Positions 1 through 8,960 of a stretch of 23,505 nt of DNA are shown piece after piece. The DNA lies in NCBI GenBank assembly GCA_012064415.1, contig SSNU01000066.1:1-23505 (forward strand), written 5' to 3'. Each line of letters opens with the position of its first letter. Position 1 is the first letter of the stretch. This DNA is from Gyrodactylus bullatarudis. Its lineage: Eukaryota > Platyhelminthes > Monogenea > Gyrodactylidea > Gyrodactylidae. The position numbers and the translations under genes were made by a program. Under the pieces are notes generated by a model. It was not told where the DNA came from. It was given only the letters and a program-made list of their open reading frames with translations, and searched no databases.

Positions 1-241
1 ATGCTTTATGGGGTTCCTGATCAATGAGAAAGGACTCCAGCCGGACCCGGGCAGAATAAGGAAGCTGGGTAGTATTGCTGAACCGGAAAACAAGGCAGAA
101 CTGCAGAGTCTACTGGGTGCGTTTCAACACTATGGAATTTTCTGTGATAAGTACTCCGAAAAGCTTGAGGAGTTGTTCTGGCTGTTAAGGAAAGACAGCG
201 AATGGAAATGGACGGCCAGACACAGTGCACAACCAGGGCGA

Positions 242-594
242 TATTGAAGGACATTGCGAAAGGGACCCTGAAACCGTTCGATCCAACGAGGAAGCTTGTG
301 TTAAGTACGGATGCCTCAGAAAGTGGACTTGGAGTAGTCTTATCGTATGACCTGGAAATGAAGGAGGTGGTTGGGTATGGCAACAGACTTCTCAAGGACT
401 CAGAGAGGCGGTATTCCAATATTGAGCGTGAGGCCCTGGCGATAGTATATGGTGTAAGGAAATTCTACCGTTTCATTATTGGCAAGAAGTTCACCATTCA
501 GACGGACCATGAACCTTTGCAGTATATCTTTGCCGACCACAACGAGAATCGGAGAGTGGATCGATGGATGGCGTCAGTGACTATCCATGTTTGA
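242..594 (+). pseudogene. pol: Ty3-type RNase H domain (frame-broken part of pol)
   Basis: RNase H degrades the RNA strand of the RNA/DNA hybrid during reverse transcription. Visible motifs are LSTDASESGLGVVL (first catalytic Asp), SNIEREALAIVYGVRKF (catalytic Glu region) and TDHEPLQYI, in the order and spacing of Ty3 RNase H. The upstream RT end is in another frame (8-247) and the downstream integrase is in a third (from 587), so two small indels separate the domains. The frame given starts after the first shift. The tether motif expected just before integrase (DFDIRYKEGAQMALPDALSR) is present across the second break. Confidence 0.85.
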
Positions 595-1891
595 CTTTGA
601 CATCAGATATAAGGAAGGTGCGCAGATGGCACTACCCGATGCTCTATCAAGAGTGGGATTGAAGGAGGAATGTGACAGTATTGATGAGTTCAGGGTGATA
701 CCAACGGTCAACACGGTGGAAGGCATGAAGGAAATTCATAGCATTTGTCAAAGGATCAGGGAGCACAAAGATGCACAGTATGTACAATTAATCCGGCAGG
801 TAAATGAGGGCTGGAAGAGGGACGTCAAGGAGCTTCAGAATTTTGGCAAGCTTAAGGAAGAGTTGGAAGTTGATGATGGAATTGTGTTCCGTTGTTGCAG
901 AGTAGTGGTACCGGAGGCGCTTAGAAAGACAATGTTGGAAATTCTGCATGAAGGTCATCCATTTGAGGCTCGTATGTATGAGAGGGCAAAAGAGATATGT
1001 TGGTGGCCAGGAATGTATGAGGATGTTCGGAAGCTGGTTGGAAGTTGCTTGACTTGCATGCGGAACAGGAGACACAAGGTGAATGCCAGACTTAGCCAAT
1101 GGAAGGAAGCGGAACAGCCCATGGAGAGGATGCATGCTGATGTAGCGAACATCGAAGGCAAGCAGTGGTTAGTTCTCATCGACGCATTCTCAAAATTCTG
1201 CATCATTGAAAGATTGCCCAAGATGTCAGCTGAATGTTTGGTTGAGGTGCTGAACAGTGTTTTCATGCGTATGGGAGCTCCGGAAACAATGGTAGCTGAT
1301 AATGGAACTAACTTTGTGGCTGAGTATACGAGACGGTTCTTAGACGAGTACGGTACAACGTTGACGAACACGCCGGCGGAACATCACCAGTCAAATGGCA
1401 CGGCTGAATGTGCAATTCGTGATCTAAGAATGTTCAGAGAAAATAATGGAGGAACAGTTGAGGAGGCGGTAGCCAAATTCGTGTGTGACCGGAATAATAA
1501 CCCTGATTCAAAAGGCAAAACCCCCAGTCATTGCATTTTTGCTTACAGGCCGAGAATGAGAAAGGAGGAGAGAATCTGGGGTGAGGTGAAGCCAACCCAG
1601 GCCCTTGTGTATGAGGAGAAGAATGGATGGTCGCAACCCAGAGAAGTCAAGCAAAACTCGGAAAGCATGATGATTGATGATCGCGGCAGACTTGTGCATG
1701 TTGCTGATGTTGCTGAACTTCCCAAAGCTGAGACGACGATGAACAGAGACGAGGAGGTAAAAGAGCCTTGGCTGGATGAAAATGCTGGCGAGACGTCAGG
1801 CCGGCCCGCGCAAGCCATGAACACGCAGCAAGGTGTAAGACGTGGATCTCGGAACAGGAAGCAAACCGATAGGCTACTCACTTCCTTTTGA
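587..1891 (+). CDS. pol: Ty3-type integrase, intact as a 434-residue frame
   Basis: Integrase inserts the element's cDNA into host chromatin. The N-terminal HHCC zinc-binding region is visible (HEGHPFEARMYERAKEIC, then CLTCM). The catalytic core shows the DDE set: HADVAN (first Asp), VADNGTNF (second Asp) and NGTAECAIRDLR (Glu), with Ty3-like spacing. After the core comes a long charged tail ending in RGSRNRKQTDRLL; I see no chromodomain. The true translation start lies upstream in pol, so the ATG at 587 is only the first Met after a frameshift. The core motifs look undamaged, making this the best-preserved coding block in the window. Confidence 0.88.
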   Translation: MFDFDIRYKEGAQMALPDALSRVGLKEECDSIDEFRVIPTVNTVEGMKEIHSICQRIREHKDAQYVQLIRQVNEGWKRDVKELQNFGKLKEELEVDDGIVFRCCRVVVPEALRKTMLEILHEGHPFEARMYERAKEICWWPGMYEDVRKLVGSCLTCMRNRRHKVNARLSQWKEAEQPMERMHADVANIEGKQWLVLIDAFSKFCIIERLPKMSAECLVEVLNSVFMRMGAPETMVADNGTNFVAEYTRRFLDEYGTTLTNTPAEHHQSNGTAECAIRDLRMFRENNGGTVEEAVAKFVCDRNNNPDSKGKTPSHCIFAYRPRMRKEERIWGEVKPTQALVYEEKNGWSQPREVKQNSESMMIDDRGRLVHVADVAELPKAETTMNRDEEVKEPWLDENAGETSGRPAQAMNTQQGVRRGSRNRKQTDRLLTSF

Positions 1892-2025
1892 AGGGAAGGA
1901 TGATATGTAGCTTGAATTAATAGTCAATGTTAAAAAGTGTAAATATTCAGACAAACTCAGATTGAAATGAATTGTTATAAGTTTTTTTTAAAAATACAAT
2001 ATATTCAGATTTTGTATCACCAACA
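1890..2025 (+). repeat. candidate polypurine tract and 3' LTR of the Ty3-type element
   Basis: Directly after the integrase stop is a purine run, GAAGGGAAGGA (1890-1900), in the place of a plus-strand primer. It is followed by a segment that begins TGATATGTAG and ends CACCAACA at 2025, the TG...CA form of an LTR, about 125 bp long. The sequence changes character at 2026, where a LINE reading frame begins. The matching 5' LTR is outside the window, so the LTR call rests on position and ends only. Confidence 0.4.
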
Positions 2026-3730
2026 TTGTTGCTTGTTCTTGTCTTCCCTGATTTATCAATAAATATTGAACCCTTCAACTTTGAAGTTTCAAATAATAAC
2101 TACCTCACTCGATCCTTTATTAATACTGATTTATTATATAGCCTCTCTAAATATTTTAAAACTGAATTTCCCGAGCTGCCACAAAATGATATTTGCCTAT
2201 TTCTTTCAAAAATCATCTCTCTCTCCAAATGTGTAAAATATTCTAAGAAAAACATTGAACAATTTTTTCTTACTATTCATGATAAAAAATTTGTATCACT
2301 TTATTCCAAAGGGCACAGTTTATCTTTAATAAAGAACAAACTTCTTAAAATTGATGCTAAATACATTAATTGGGCTGAAAAAAGAACATTAATAGAGAAT
2401 CAGCAATCATGGCAAAAATCAAAAACTCTCCCCGTATTGGTTTCAATAATCTCAATAAATATTTCAATTTTAGGTCAAAAATCGACCCTCCTTTTACAAA
2501 CTTCTCAGCAACCGATATTAACAACTATTTCTGTTCTTGTTTCTCTGACAACTATTGTTTCATTGCACCATAAATCTAAACCCGATATCTACGGAATATC
2601 AATCAGCTCAATTTTGAATTGTTCATATGCATTCCTACAAAATCTTCTTTCTTTCTACTATTACGATATTTTTATTAAAGGTGATTCTCCTCAATCTTTA
2701 TGCCTGATTAAAATATGCCCTATTCCTAAAACTCCATGTCCAAAATCTCCTAGCGATTACCGACCTATTTCCCTGCTCCCCAAACTTACTACTATTCTTG
2801 ACTCTATTTTACTTTTTGAAAAATACCGTTGATTTTTTTTCAATTGACCATGATCAACACGGTTTTTGTGACGAACTATCAACAGAAACAAATCTATTTT
2901 CTTTTATTAGCTTTGTTCAAAAATGTATCGTCAAAAAAGGAGATCCTTGTTGTTTATCTAGACCTATCCAAGGCTTTTGACTCATTAACATTCACCACCA
3001 TTATGGATACCCTCTTTCCCCTTGTCAATGACAAAAACCTGACCCATGTTATCTACTTATTTCATTCAAAAAGGTATCAATTTGCGAGTAGCCATGATGA
3101 AACATCTACTCCACGACCTATTGGATCAGGTGTTCCTCAAGGTAGCAAGATTGGTCCATTTTTATTTAACCTTGTTTTCTCCCTGATCAAAAGTACTGAT
3201 CCCTCTGTTAGATTCTTTAAATTTGCTGACGATTTAAAGATCTGTTTCACTTTTGATAGTTTTATTAATTTTCCTTTTATAAATTCCTACCTGTTATCCC
3301 TTTGCAATGATCTCAATGACAAATTGTTGAGTATTGTTCTCCAATCTGGAATCCATCTGCGATTAGCGCCAGCATCAGTCTAGATTTAATCCAAAAAAGA
3401 TTTCTTAAATTTTTTCGTCGTTCACACCCAAATGCACAATTCAGAGTTGATCTGCTACGTCATAGACGCCTGGCCAGATCGATAATACTTTGTGATAAGA
3501 GAATAAATACCTTATGGAATCGTGCCGTAATTGTCAGAACTCGTAACAGACCTAAAAGAATCAATCCCAAATCTATCAATAAAATGAAGCATATCAATCT
3601 ACTTGAAAGAATTCCATCTTATTTCAAGGATATTTCTACTAGATTCACAAACCTTGACAAAACCTTGATTTTTGAATTTCTGTTTATTTTTGATATCTAT
3701 ACCAAATATATTTTTTCATTTCATTTATAG
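2026..3730 (+). pseudogene. LINE (APE-type non-LTR retrotransposon), decayed linker and reverse transcriptase
   Basis: A non-LTR reverse transcriptase, truncated at the left and broken by at least four frame changes. In order: the endonuclease-RT linker (2026-2600), RT start IPKTPCPKSPSDYRPISLLP (about 2710-2780), DQHGFCDELSTETNLF (about 2850), VVYLDLSKAFDSL (about 2950), SGVPQGSKIGPFLFN (about 3125) and the catalytic FADDLKI (about 3225). After about 3320 the protein jumps straight to the thumb motif CSPIWNP (about 3340), so a large piece between catalytic box and thumb is deleted. The tail runs on to a stop at 3730. It abuts a minus-strand LINE tail to tail. Its RT resembles that neighbour's (same VPQGS context, same F.F spacing after the catalytic box), so both belong to related families. 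Confidence 0.85.
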
Positions 3731-4141
3731 CTAGATTTTTTGATTGCCCTTCGATTCTGTAGCGTTCTCTAAGTCTAGGAATTTTAAGGGGCTTCAGGGA
3801 TTTTCTAATTAGTATAAGACTATTAATATCTCTTCGAATTCTGAAGGTTGACCAAGTTGTTTTCTGTACTGGGCAGATAGTTTATTTCGAAAAGTTCTAG
3901 CAACTTTCTGAAACTTCTTGGACCAATCAGTTTTTTCCGGGTTCCAACATCCTGAGCAGAATTCGAAAACAGTTCGTGCCATCATTTTATATAAAAACAC
4001 CTTCATAAAGTCATTTTTGATACATGTGTGTATTCGTACACATCTGCTGATAAAAGACCTGTAGATTTGTTTATAATGCTCTGTAAAATCAAGAGAATTA
4101 TTGTATTTAACTTCTAAATCACGAACCGTGAATTTGGGGTT
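3730..4141 (-). pseudogene. LINE RT thumb and C-terminal end, minus-strand copy 1
   Basis: Read on the minus strand this is the end of the RT protein: MMARTVFEFCSGCWNPEKT then WSKKFQKVARTFRNKLSAQY (4006 down to about 3850), matching the thumb motif that follows the catalytic region in LINE reverse transcriptases. It continues the 4144-5064 reading frame after a break near 4140. The same sequence occurs at 13019-13735 at high nucleotide similarity, which proves a dispersed family. This copy lacks the last part of the protein seen in the second copy; it stops at the junction with the plus-strand LINE around 3730. Confidence 0.85.
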
Positions 4142-4143
4142 TA

Positions 4144-5064
4144 TTATTTTATCATTAATACATATATATTATTATTGATAGGTGTTGTTGTGAAAGGAGT
4201 CATGTAGAATGTTTTACCTTCATTTATGCTAAGACACAGAGTTAACAGATCATTAGTAAGGGATTTTAATGATGAGTTTATAAAATCTATATCGATAACA
4301 TTATCAAAACTGAAAACTATTTTCATATCATCAGCATATTCAAAAATCTTAGCTCCGTCAACATTGATTTTTGAGAATACAATATTGAACAGTAGAGGCC
4401 CAACTCTAGAGCCTTGTGGAACTCCAGAAGTAATTAGTTTGGGAGTAGAATCTTTGTTTTCATGAGAAACAAATTGCCTACGTTTAGTAAGGTATTGTAT
4501 TAACATATTAAGAAGATATGAGCATATGCCATATTCATGACAGATTTCAATGATTTTATGAATATAATTCTTGTCGAAAGCTTTAGATAAATCAATGTAG
4601 ATGACAATGGATTTCTTCTTTTCTTTCTCAAGAAGTGAGACATAGTTTAGAAAATCAAATATATTTGTTTCGCATGATTTTCCTCGACAAAAACCATGCT
4701 GATTTGGATCAATTTTATTTAAATTAATTATGTTGAGAATCTTGACAAATAGAATTGAGTCAATAATCTTCATGAGAGTATTTTGTAATGTTATAGGTCT
4801 AAATTCATTACTATTAGGCTTAGGTATGGGAATAACTTTTGCTAGTAGTATATGTAAAGGAAAGAACTGTCCTTTTAGATTCAGCAACGTTTGCATTCCG
4901 GGAATGGAAAGGGCCTGTTGGATTTTCGGATCCATCAAGATTTGATACCAAGTATTAACAGGGTTGCTATCCGGGAGGGAACCATTAAACCTACTGTCTT
5001 GGAACTCCTCATCGGCATTAGGGACCTTTGGGGGTAAAACAGAATCAATGTTAAAAATTTCCAT
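4144..5064 (-). CDS. LINE reverse transcriptase core, minus-strand copy 1 (306-residue open frame)
   Basis: An uninterrupted RT core that copies the element's RNA at the target site. Motifs in order: KVIPIPKPNSNEFRPITLQ (RT start), DPNQHGFCRGKSCETNIFDF, IYIDLSKAFDKNYIH, SGVPQGSRVGPLLFNIVFS, and the catalytic YADDMKIVFSF. The Met at 5064 is the first in frame and follows a TAG, but it lies within the linker upstream of the RT, so the true protein began further upstream. The endonuclease part of the same element is probably the frame at 5502-5780. The block in between is not LINE-like and looks inserted. The core appears intact, but without its other parts the copy cannot move itself. Confidence 0.9.
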   Translation of the reverse strand: MEIFNIDSVLPPKVPNADEEFQDSRFNGSLPDSNPVNTWYQILMDPKIQQALSIPGMQTLLNLKGQFFPLHILLAKVIPIPKPNSNEFRPITLQNTLMKIIDSILFVKILNIINLNKIDPNQHGFCRGKSCETNIFDFLNYVSLLEKEKKKSIVIYIDLSKAFDKNYIHKIIEICHEYGICSYLLNMLIQYLTKRRQFVSHENKDSTPKLITSGVPQGSRVGPLLFNIVFSKINVDGAKIFEYADDMKIVFSFDNVIDIDFINSSLKSLTNDLLTLCLSINEGKTFYMTPFTTTPINNNIYVLMIK

Positions 5065-5470
5065 CTAAACGTGTTCGTATTCGAATTCAGAGAAAAGAAT
5101 GCCGCGCCGCGGCTTGTTATAACAATTCTTTATTTTATATTATTTTTTACAATTTGTTTTTCTGTTCTTGCTTTACCCTCCAGTTCGACTTTAATATCAA
5201 TTTATAACTTTCTATTCCACTATACTGTGATTGTTATCTAGTTTGATATTAATTATTACTAGTTCGTCACTATACTGTGACTCAATGTTGTCATATTTTA
5301 CTGCATCACTATACTGTAATTGCCTATTTTATTTATGTTTATAATAGTTATTCTTTAGATTACTGTAACCACTATACTGTGATTACTCTTAATATTACTA
5401 TGCTAACTTGCTTACTGAGCGACACTATGCTGTGATCGCTACATATATAGTCAGGAATGGTGTAGGAAAA
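5065..5470. repeat. array of five stem-loops with a common apical loop, lying between LINE fragments
   Basis: Five copies of CACTATACTGTGA or a one-base variant start at 5218, 5268, 5307, 5370 and 5423 (spacings 50, 39, 63 and 53 bp). Each can fold into a hairpin with a loop TATACT (TATGCT in the last) and CAC/GTR at the stem top. The lower stems differ between copies yet pair within a copy: GTAA with TTAC at 5365-5386, AGCGA with TCGCT at 5418-5440 and GCA with TGC at 5303-5322. The left part holds GCCGCGCCGCGGC and the palindrome TTGTTATAACAA (about 5113-5124). The block interrupts the minus-strand LINE. Its nature is unknown; it has no long open frame. Confidence 0.7.
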
Positions 5471-5501
5471 AAAAATTATTTACCGATTTCCTTCACATCT
5501 T

Positions 5502-5785
5502 CTAAGATTTCAATGTTTGGAAATAATGGTCTTTAGTTGGAAATATTTTTTGAACATCAAAGTTTATTAATGAATTTTGTTCAATTAAAATGCAATCAAG
5601 GATATTGTTTTGTTCGGTTGGAGTATATATTCTTTGATGTAATCCTAAGCTATAGAGGTATGTTCCCAATAGAGTATTGGGATCATTCCAATTTGCGTAA
5701 GGAAGGTTGAGATCACTGAGAATTATGATTACACTGCTTGTATTTACTAATAAGTTATTAGTAATAACTAGGGTACACAAAAATG
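5502..5785 (-). pseudogene. LINE APE-type endonuclease fragment
   Basis: The minus-strand frame contains SSVIIILSDLNLPYANWNDP, the variant of the LGDFN-P-x-W signature of LINE apurinic-like endonucleases (here LSDLNLP), followed by LHQRIYTPTEQNNILDCIL (the usual T..xNILD motif) and FPTKDHYFQT, corresponding to the terminal SDH motif (here KDH). This is the C-terminal half of the nicking domain that opens the target DNA. Its position and strand fit the RT at 4144-5064, separated by about 440 bp. The two substitutions in the signature motifs and the missing N-terminal half argue that it is inactive. Confidence 0.75.
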
Positions 5786-6639
5786 CTAATTTTAAGCTTG
5801 GAATTTTAAATCCTCAGGTCTTTGTACATCGTAGATAATATTGATTATTTTTTGCTATTTTTTATCAAGTGCTATTTTGTTTCACAGTCTGTAAGGTCAT
5901 TTGAAAATGGAATAACTTGAATTTTGTCAAAAAAAGTCTGCTGTACTAATGTACTCTGGTTGAAGACAAATTTTCACAAGGATATTTAACATGAATCCAA
6001 AAAATTAATCTAGTAACTCAAAATTTGACAGGCATATAGCTAAGTTAGCAGACAATAGAACATTGAATATGAATCAGCTAAACTTTGAATAACTAAATTT
6101 TCTAATATCAAATATTTTTTAACGATAAATAAACTAATAAAATTTGAAAAATTCTAAGTATTTTTTTGTATTTATGACGAATTTAGATGCGAAATAACAG
6201 TGTTTGTTTTGTAGATGGTATTTATATTATTGCTAAAAATTACTATTTTCAAACCATGCAAAATTACTCAAAATTTCTTATTTGACCCATGGAATGTTGT
6301 TTTATAGAATAATTTTTGCTATTCTTTGCGTACCCTAATAATAACTAAGTCCTGAAAAAATAATGCAAGTAAAACCCCCTGAAAGTAAAACATTAATATT
6401 AATCGGGATATTAGGCCTATTATAATAGTATTATATAGGGTTTTTTGGGGAGAAACCTAAGTTTCTTCTCAAGATCAAAAACATAAAAAAATAATATTTT
6501 TCATCAAAATTCCTATTTCAACTAAAACCAGTTTGACCAATATAACTTTTATCACAGCTACACTTCAATTTATAAATACCACACCCCTCAAAAATGTTAT
6601 TTTCATTTTATTACTTTATTATCATAGGTCAGCCTCTTG
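5786..6639. other. AT-rich stretch without recognisable gene
   Basis: No coding frame above background, no terminal repeats and no RNA gene were recognised. The sequence is strongly AT-rich with short homopolymer runs. Confidence 0.5.
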
Positions 6640-6849
6640 TATTATTCTATTCTCTCATTTGATTGGACAAAACTGATAGGTATGAGATCATGAAAGTATA
6701 TAAATAGTAATTTGTTTTTTGACAAACTTGTCGTACCACTGAAGAAGGCGTGTGAAGACAATCACCGTCGAAATGTTTGGATGACCATGGCTGAGAATTC
6801 TAATATTGACCTATGTTTTAATAAATTTTACTTTGATTTTACTTTTTGA
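6640..6849 (+). mobile_element. 5' end (promoter, hammerhead-like core, ORF start) of a Penelope-like element, copy C
   Basis: A fragment with the same architecture as the two Penelope-type 5' ends found on the minus strand elsewhere in this window: an inverted CCAAT box (TTTGATTGG, about 6658), a TATA box (GTATATAAATAG, about 6698), a hammerhead-like core (6739-6773) and a Met codon 14 bases after it (6787). The frame from that Met runs 20 codons (MAENSNIDLCFNKF...) to a stop at 6847-6849, and nothing of the reverse transcriptase follows. It is therefore a 5' fragment only. It sits about 160 bp upstream of the first cysteine-rich module on the same strand, so its promoter could drive that locus. 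Confidence 0.6.
6739..6773 (+). ncRNA. hammerhead-like ribozyme core, copy C
   Basis: CTGAAGA (6739-6745) and GAAA (6770-6773) are the two conserved core strands of a hammerhead ribozyme. Between them stem II can form from GGCG plus GTGA pairing with TCAC plus CGTC (one G-T wobble, one bulged T) around a six-base loop. Hammerheads of this sort are known from the terminal repeats of Penelope-like elements. I cannot show a convincing stem III or cleavage triplet, so activity is not claimed. Confidence 0.45.
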
Positions 6850-7005
6850 TGTGAACCTTTTTTCAATATCCCATAAAAATAATGCTTTAAGTTTTAATAA
6901 ATTTTATTATAAAACTAATTTTAGATCATTTTTCACTGATTCTAAAATCAAAGTAATTATGACCGAAATATAGGCTCAAATTAAATTTTTTTTTCAATTT
7001 AACAG

Positions 7006-7707
7006 AAAAGAAGGTATAATCAAAAAGTTGAAAAAAAAAATAATGGACAATAAATGTAATTTAAAAAGTTTCGAAAATATGATTGATAAGCTCTGTTCGA
7101 GAAAAGTTCTTGGAAGCTATTTCAAGGATACCTTCTTCTTATCATTGCCCTTGAGTCTAAGCTGTAATGGGAAGTTTTTAAAATTCGGAATTCTCTTGGA
7201 TCTTCATGCTGGGAATGAAATGTTGGAAAAAGAACTTTGCTTAGCTGAAATTAAAATCCTCAGGTGCTACAAATATTTCTTGATCCAAAGTAACATTTGC
7301 AATCAACTGATTACATTCAGTGACGATGAAAATAATTTTATGAATTCTAATGATTCATGTAGAAAGTTGTACGAAACATTTTTGAGCTGCAAATCTACTC
7401 AAGAGAATTTTGAAATTATTTGTATTGAAAGTTGGAAGAAGTTTAGTGTTATACAAAAATTGGAAGTCTTAACTCTGATGCTATCTCGGATATGTAATCC
7501 ATATATAAAAGAATTTGTTCGAAAGAATCAGGATGCTTTAAAATCTAATGAGAATTCAGTCGAATCTATACAAAGTATGAAGAAAACGAAAATTTACAAA
7601 AGGTTAGAAAGCTTGTTGAAAATCTGTCTTGAATCATGCGAATTATCACATGAGATTATATGTGGAAAAAAATATCTCTTCACTTATTTTATGCACTGTT
7701 TCGCGTT
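7006..7707 (+). CDS. cysteine-rich module 1: phase-2 internal exon, function unknown
   Basis: I do not recognise this protein family with confidence. The open frame continues upstream of its first ATG (7043) to a strong splice acceptor, TTTTTTTTCAATTTAACAG at 6987-7005, and ends at a donor GTGAGTACC (7708) that overlaps the apparent stop TGA (7709-7711). Taken as an exon it is 702 nt and phase 2 at both ends. The protein shares with the two later modules DKLCS..VLG..F.D.FFLSLP, CYKYFLIQSNIC..LI, SCRKLYETFLSC, a further Cys about 10 residues on, and a C-terminal YLFTY.MH. No signal peptide or membrane helix is seen within the module. The alternative reading is a single-exon gene of 222 residues from 7043 to 7711. 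Identity to module 3 is high, to module 2 lower. Confidence 0.65.
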
Positions 7708-7716
7708 GTGAGTACC

Positions 7717-8549
7717 AGAAAAAAAGCGGAAAGAAATAATGAAAATGTTACTTGATAATTCAAAAATACAAAAATTTTAATGAAACGAATTTTTTAAAAT
7801 CTTGATTGAGGAATCAAAGGTCCTCTTAATAAACTATTTTAGGCGGTCACTGCTCTATTATCAGATCGAGAGGATAAGCTAATAAGTTATAAGGGACATA
7901 AACAAGGTTCCAAATGTCTCGAAATAAACAAACTATTTCAAGGATTTTTTTATACCTCTCTGCCCCAAAACCAATACGCATTAAGCGCTTATTATTAGGG
8001 CAAACTTTTTTTCGCCTTTTTTGTCCATAGATTGTATATTAAGCCTGAAAATGTAATTGAAAATCTCCTGATCGTTCGGTTCAAGAGTTGAGTTTGCCTT
8101 TTTTCATCCAAAAAATCCTGTTTTTTGTCTTTTTGAATTTACATCTTAAAAAGCATTAAATTAATAAAGATTCTTCTTCATAATCTCAGAAATAACCAAA
8201 CATTAATGAAATAGTGATATTATACGATATGATTAGCACTCAAGATACGACTCTAATTAAAATATTGAAGGCTGCTAACTGGAAAATTGAGCCAGTGCAA
8301 ATCCACACCATGCTAAGTTCAATTCATCACCGGTAAAAAATTAAATTTTAGCGAAAATTATTATTTGTTATTTTTTCACTCAAAAAACTGCCTTCTTGTG
8401 GTTGCCCTACTCATAAGCCAATAACTATAGTGAAAATGAAATGAAAAATTTATTGAACAACACATATGTTCTGCTTTACAATTATAATTTTCATATAAAA
8501 AAGTTGATAGAAATTAATCTTCTCACAAAATATATAATATTTATAACTC
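7717..8549. other. AT-rich stretch without clear gene
   Basis: No long frame or element ends. A possible small terminal exon is discussed under findings: acceptor ...AACTATTTTAG at 7842, then 12 codons to TAA at 7880-7882, in phase with the donor at 7708. The rest shows nothing recognisable. Confidence 0.4.
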
Positions 8550-8708
8550 TATGTTTTTATACAAGAATAATAATATAATTGCATCTTGTTAATATGTTTT
8601 TTTTTCTTTCTTTCGTTGATAAAGAGTTGGTACATATATGATAACTAGTATCAAAGCATTTGTAATTTACGGTCAGGCATTATACCTTATGAAGATAAAT
8701 AGTATTTT
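8550..8708. repeat. direct repeat R1 (159 bp), pair with 9392-9558
   Basis: Begins TATGTTTTTATACAAG and ends ATAAATAGTATTTT. It matches 9392-9558 base for base apart from an 8-bp longer T-rich run in the second copy, so the duplication is recent. It flanks, with R2, a 683-bp segment carrying a minus-strand Penelope-type 5' end. Ends are not TG...CA, so it is not an ordinary LTR. Confidence 0.9.
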
Positions 8709-8960
8709 GCTGGAGTAGGCAATGCCAAGCTTCTTCGAAAACATTTGAATTTGTTGGTGAGTCGGAACTCATTTTGAGGATTTGAAGATAAGAGTAATTA
8801 GTGATAAAGCTCTTATTTCGCCGGATCTCATCAGACTCTTACACCGGCTTGATTTATATATTAAATTAATTAACAAAAGTGTATCCTCTTATTGGTTGGT
8901 TTGGGAATGCGATTGGGGAGGGAGTGGGGTTTCTCTTGTTGTTGTGAGCAATTACGTGTT
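8680..8960 (-). mobile_element. Penelope-type 5' end, copy A: promoter, hammerhead-like motif and ORF start
   Basis: Read on the minus strand: a C-rich block (complement of GGGGAGGGAGTGGGG, about 8915-8930), a CCAAT box (about 8892), a TATA box (TTAATATATAAATC, about 8850-8864), the hammerhead-like motif (8810-8848), a leader of about 40 bases and an ATG at 8772-8770. The frame from it reads MSSDSPTNSNVFEEAWHCLL... and stops at 8680 after running into repeat R1. The same order of parts occurs at 16570-16870 and at 6640-6849. No RT follows, so the copy is a fragment. Confidence 0.55.
8810..8848 (-). ncRNA. hammerhead-like motif with co-varying stem, copy A
   Basis: The minus strand reads GCCGG, then a loop containing CTGATGAGAT, then CCGGC and GAAA. 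CTGATGAG and CGAAA are the hammerhead core strands, but the 5-bp stem that can form encloses the CTGATGA strand instead of sitting as a normal stem II. In copy B (16730-16762) the stem is GTCGG/CCGAC, a compensatory change of one base pair. The pairing is therefore likely to be real; catalysis is unproven. Confidence 0.45.

Larger units (their letters stand above)
1..1891 (+). mobile_element. Ty3/gypsy-type retrotransposon, 3' part of pol (RT end, RNase H, integrase)
   Basis: The window opens inside the end of a reverse transcriptase (ELQSLLGAFQHYGIF), followed by RNase H and integrase in the Ty3 order. The reading frame breaks twice, between about 205 and 245 and again near 575-590, so this copy cannot make one continuous polyprotein. 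Protease, RT core and gag would lie to the left, outside the window. No envelope gene follows. The segment looks clearly richer in G+C than everything downstream, which suggests a more recent arrival or a different mutational history. Domain order and motifs make the class secure; the clade within Ty3 is not resolved. Confidence 0.9.

Noticed and set aside
1898..2040. Retroviral-type envelope gene after integrase
   Set aside because: No frame follows the integrase; a purine tract and candidate LTR come immediately, then LINE sequence.
5218..5435. CRISPR array
   Set aside because: Five short repeats with spacing of 39-63 bp look array-like, but the units are only 13 bp, the flanks pair with each other, and the setting is a eukaryotic retrotransposon.
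7955..7990. Similarity of TACCTCTCTGCCCC...CCAATACGCATT to part of the foldback arm near 18770-18800
   Set aside because: Only about 35 bases with several mismatches and no terminal repeats; not enough to call a second foldback copy.
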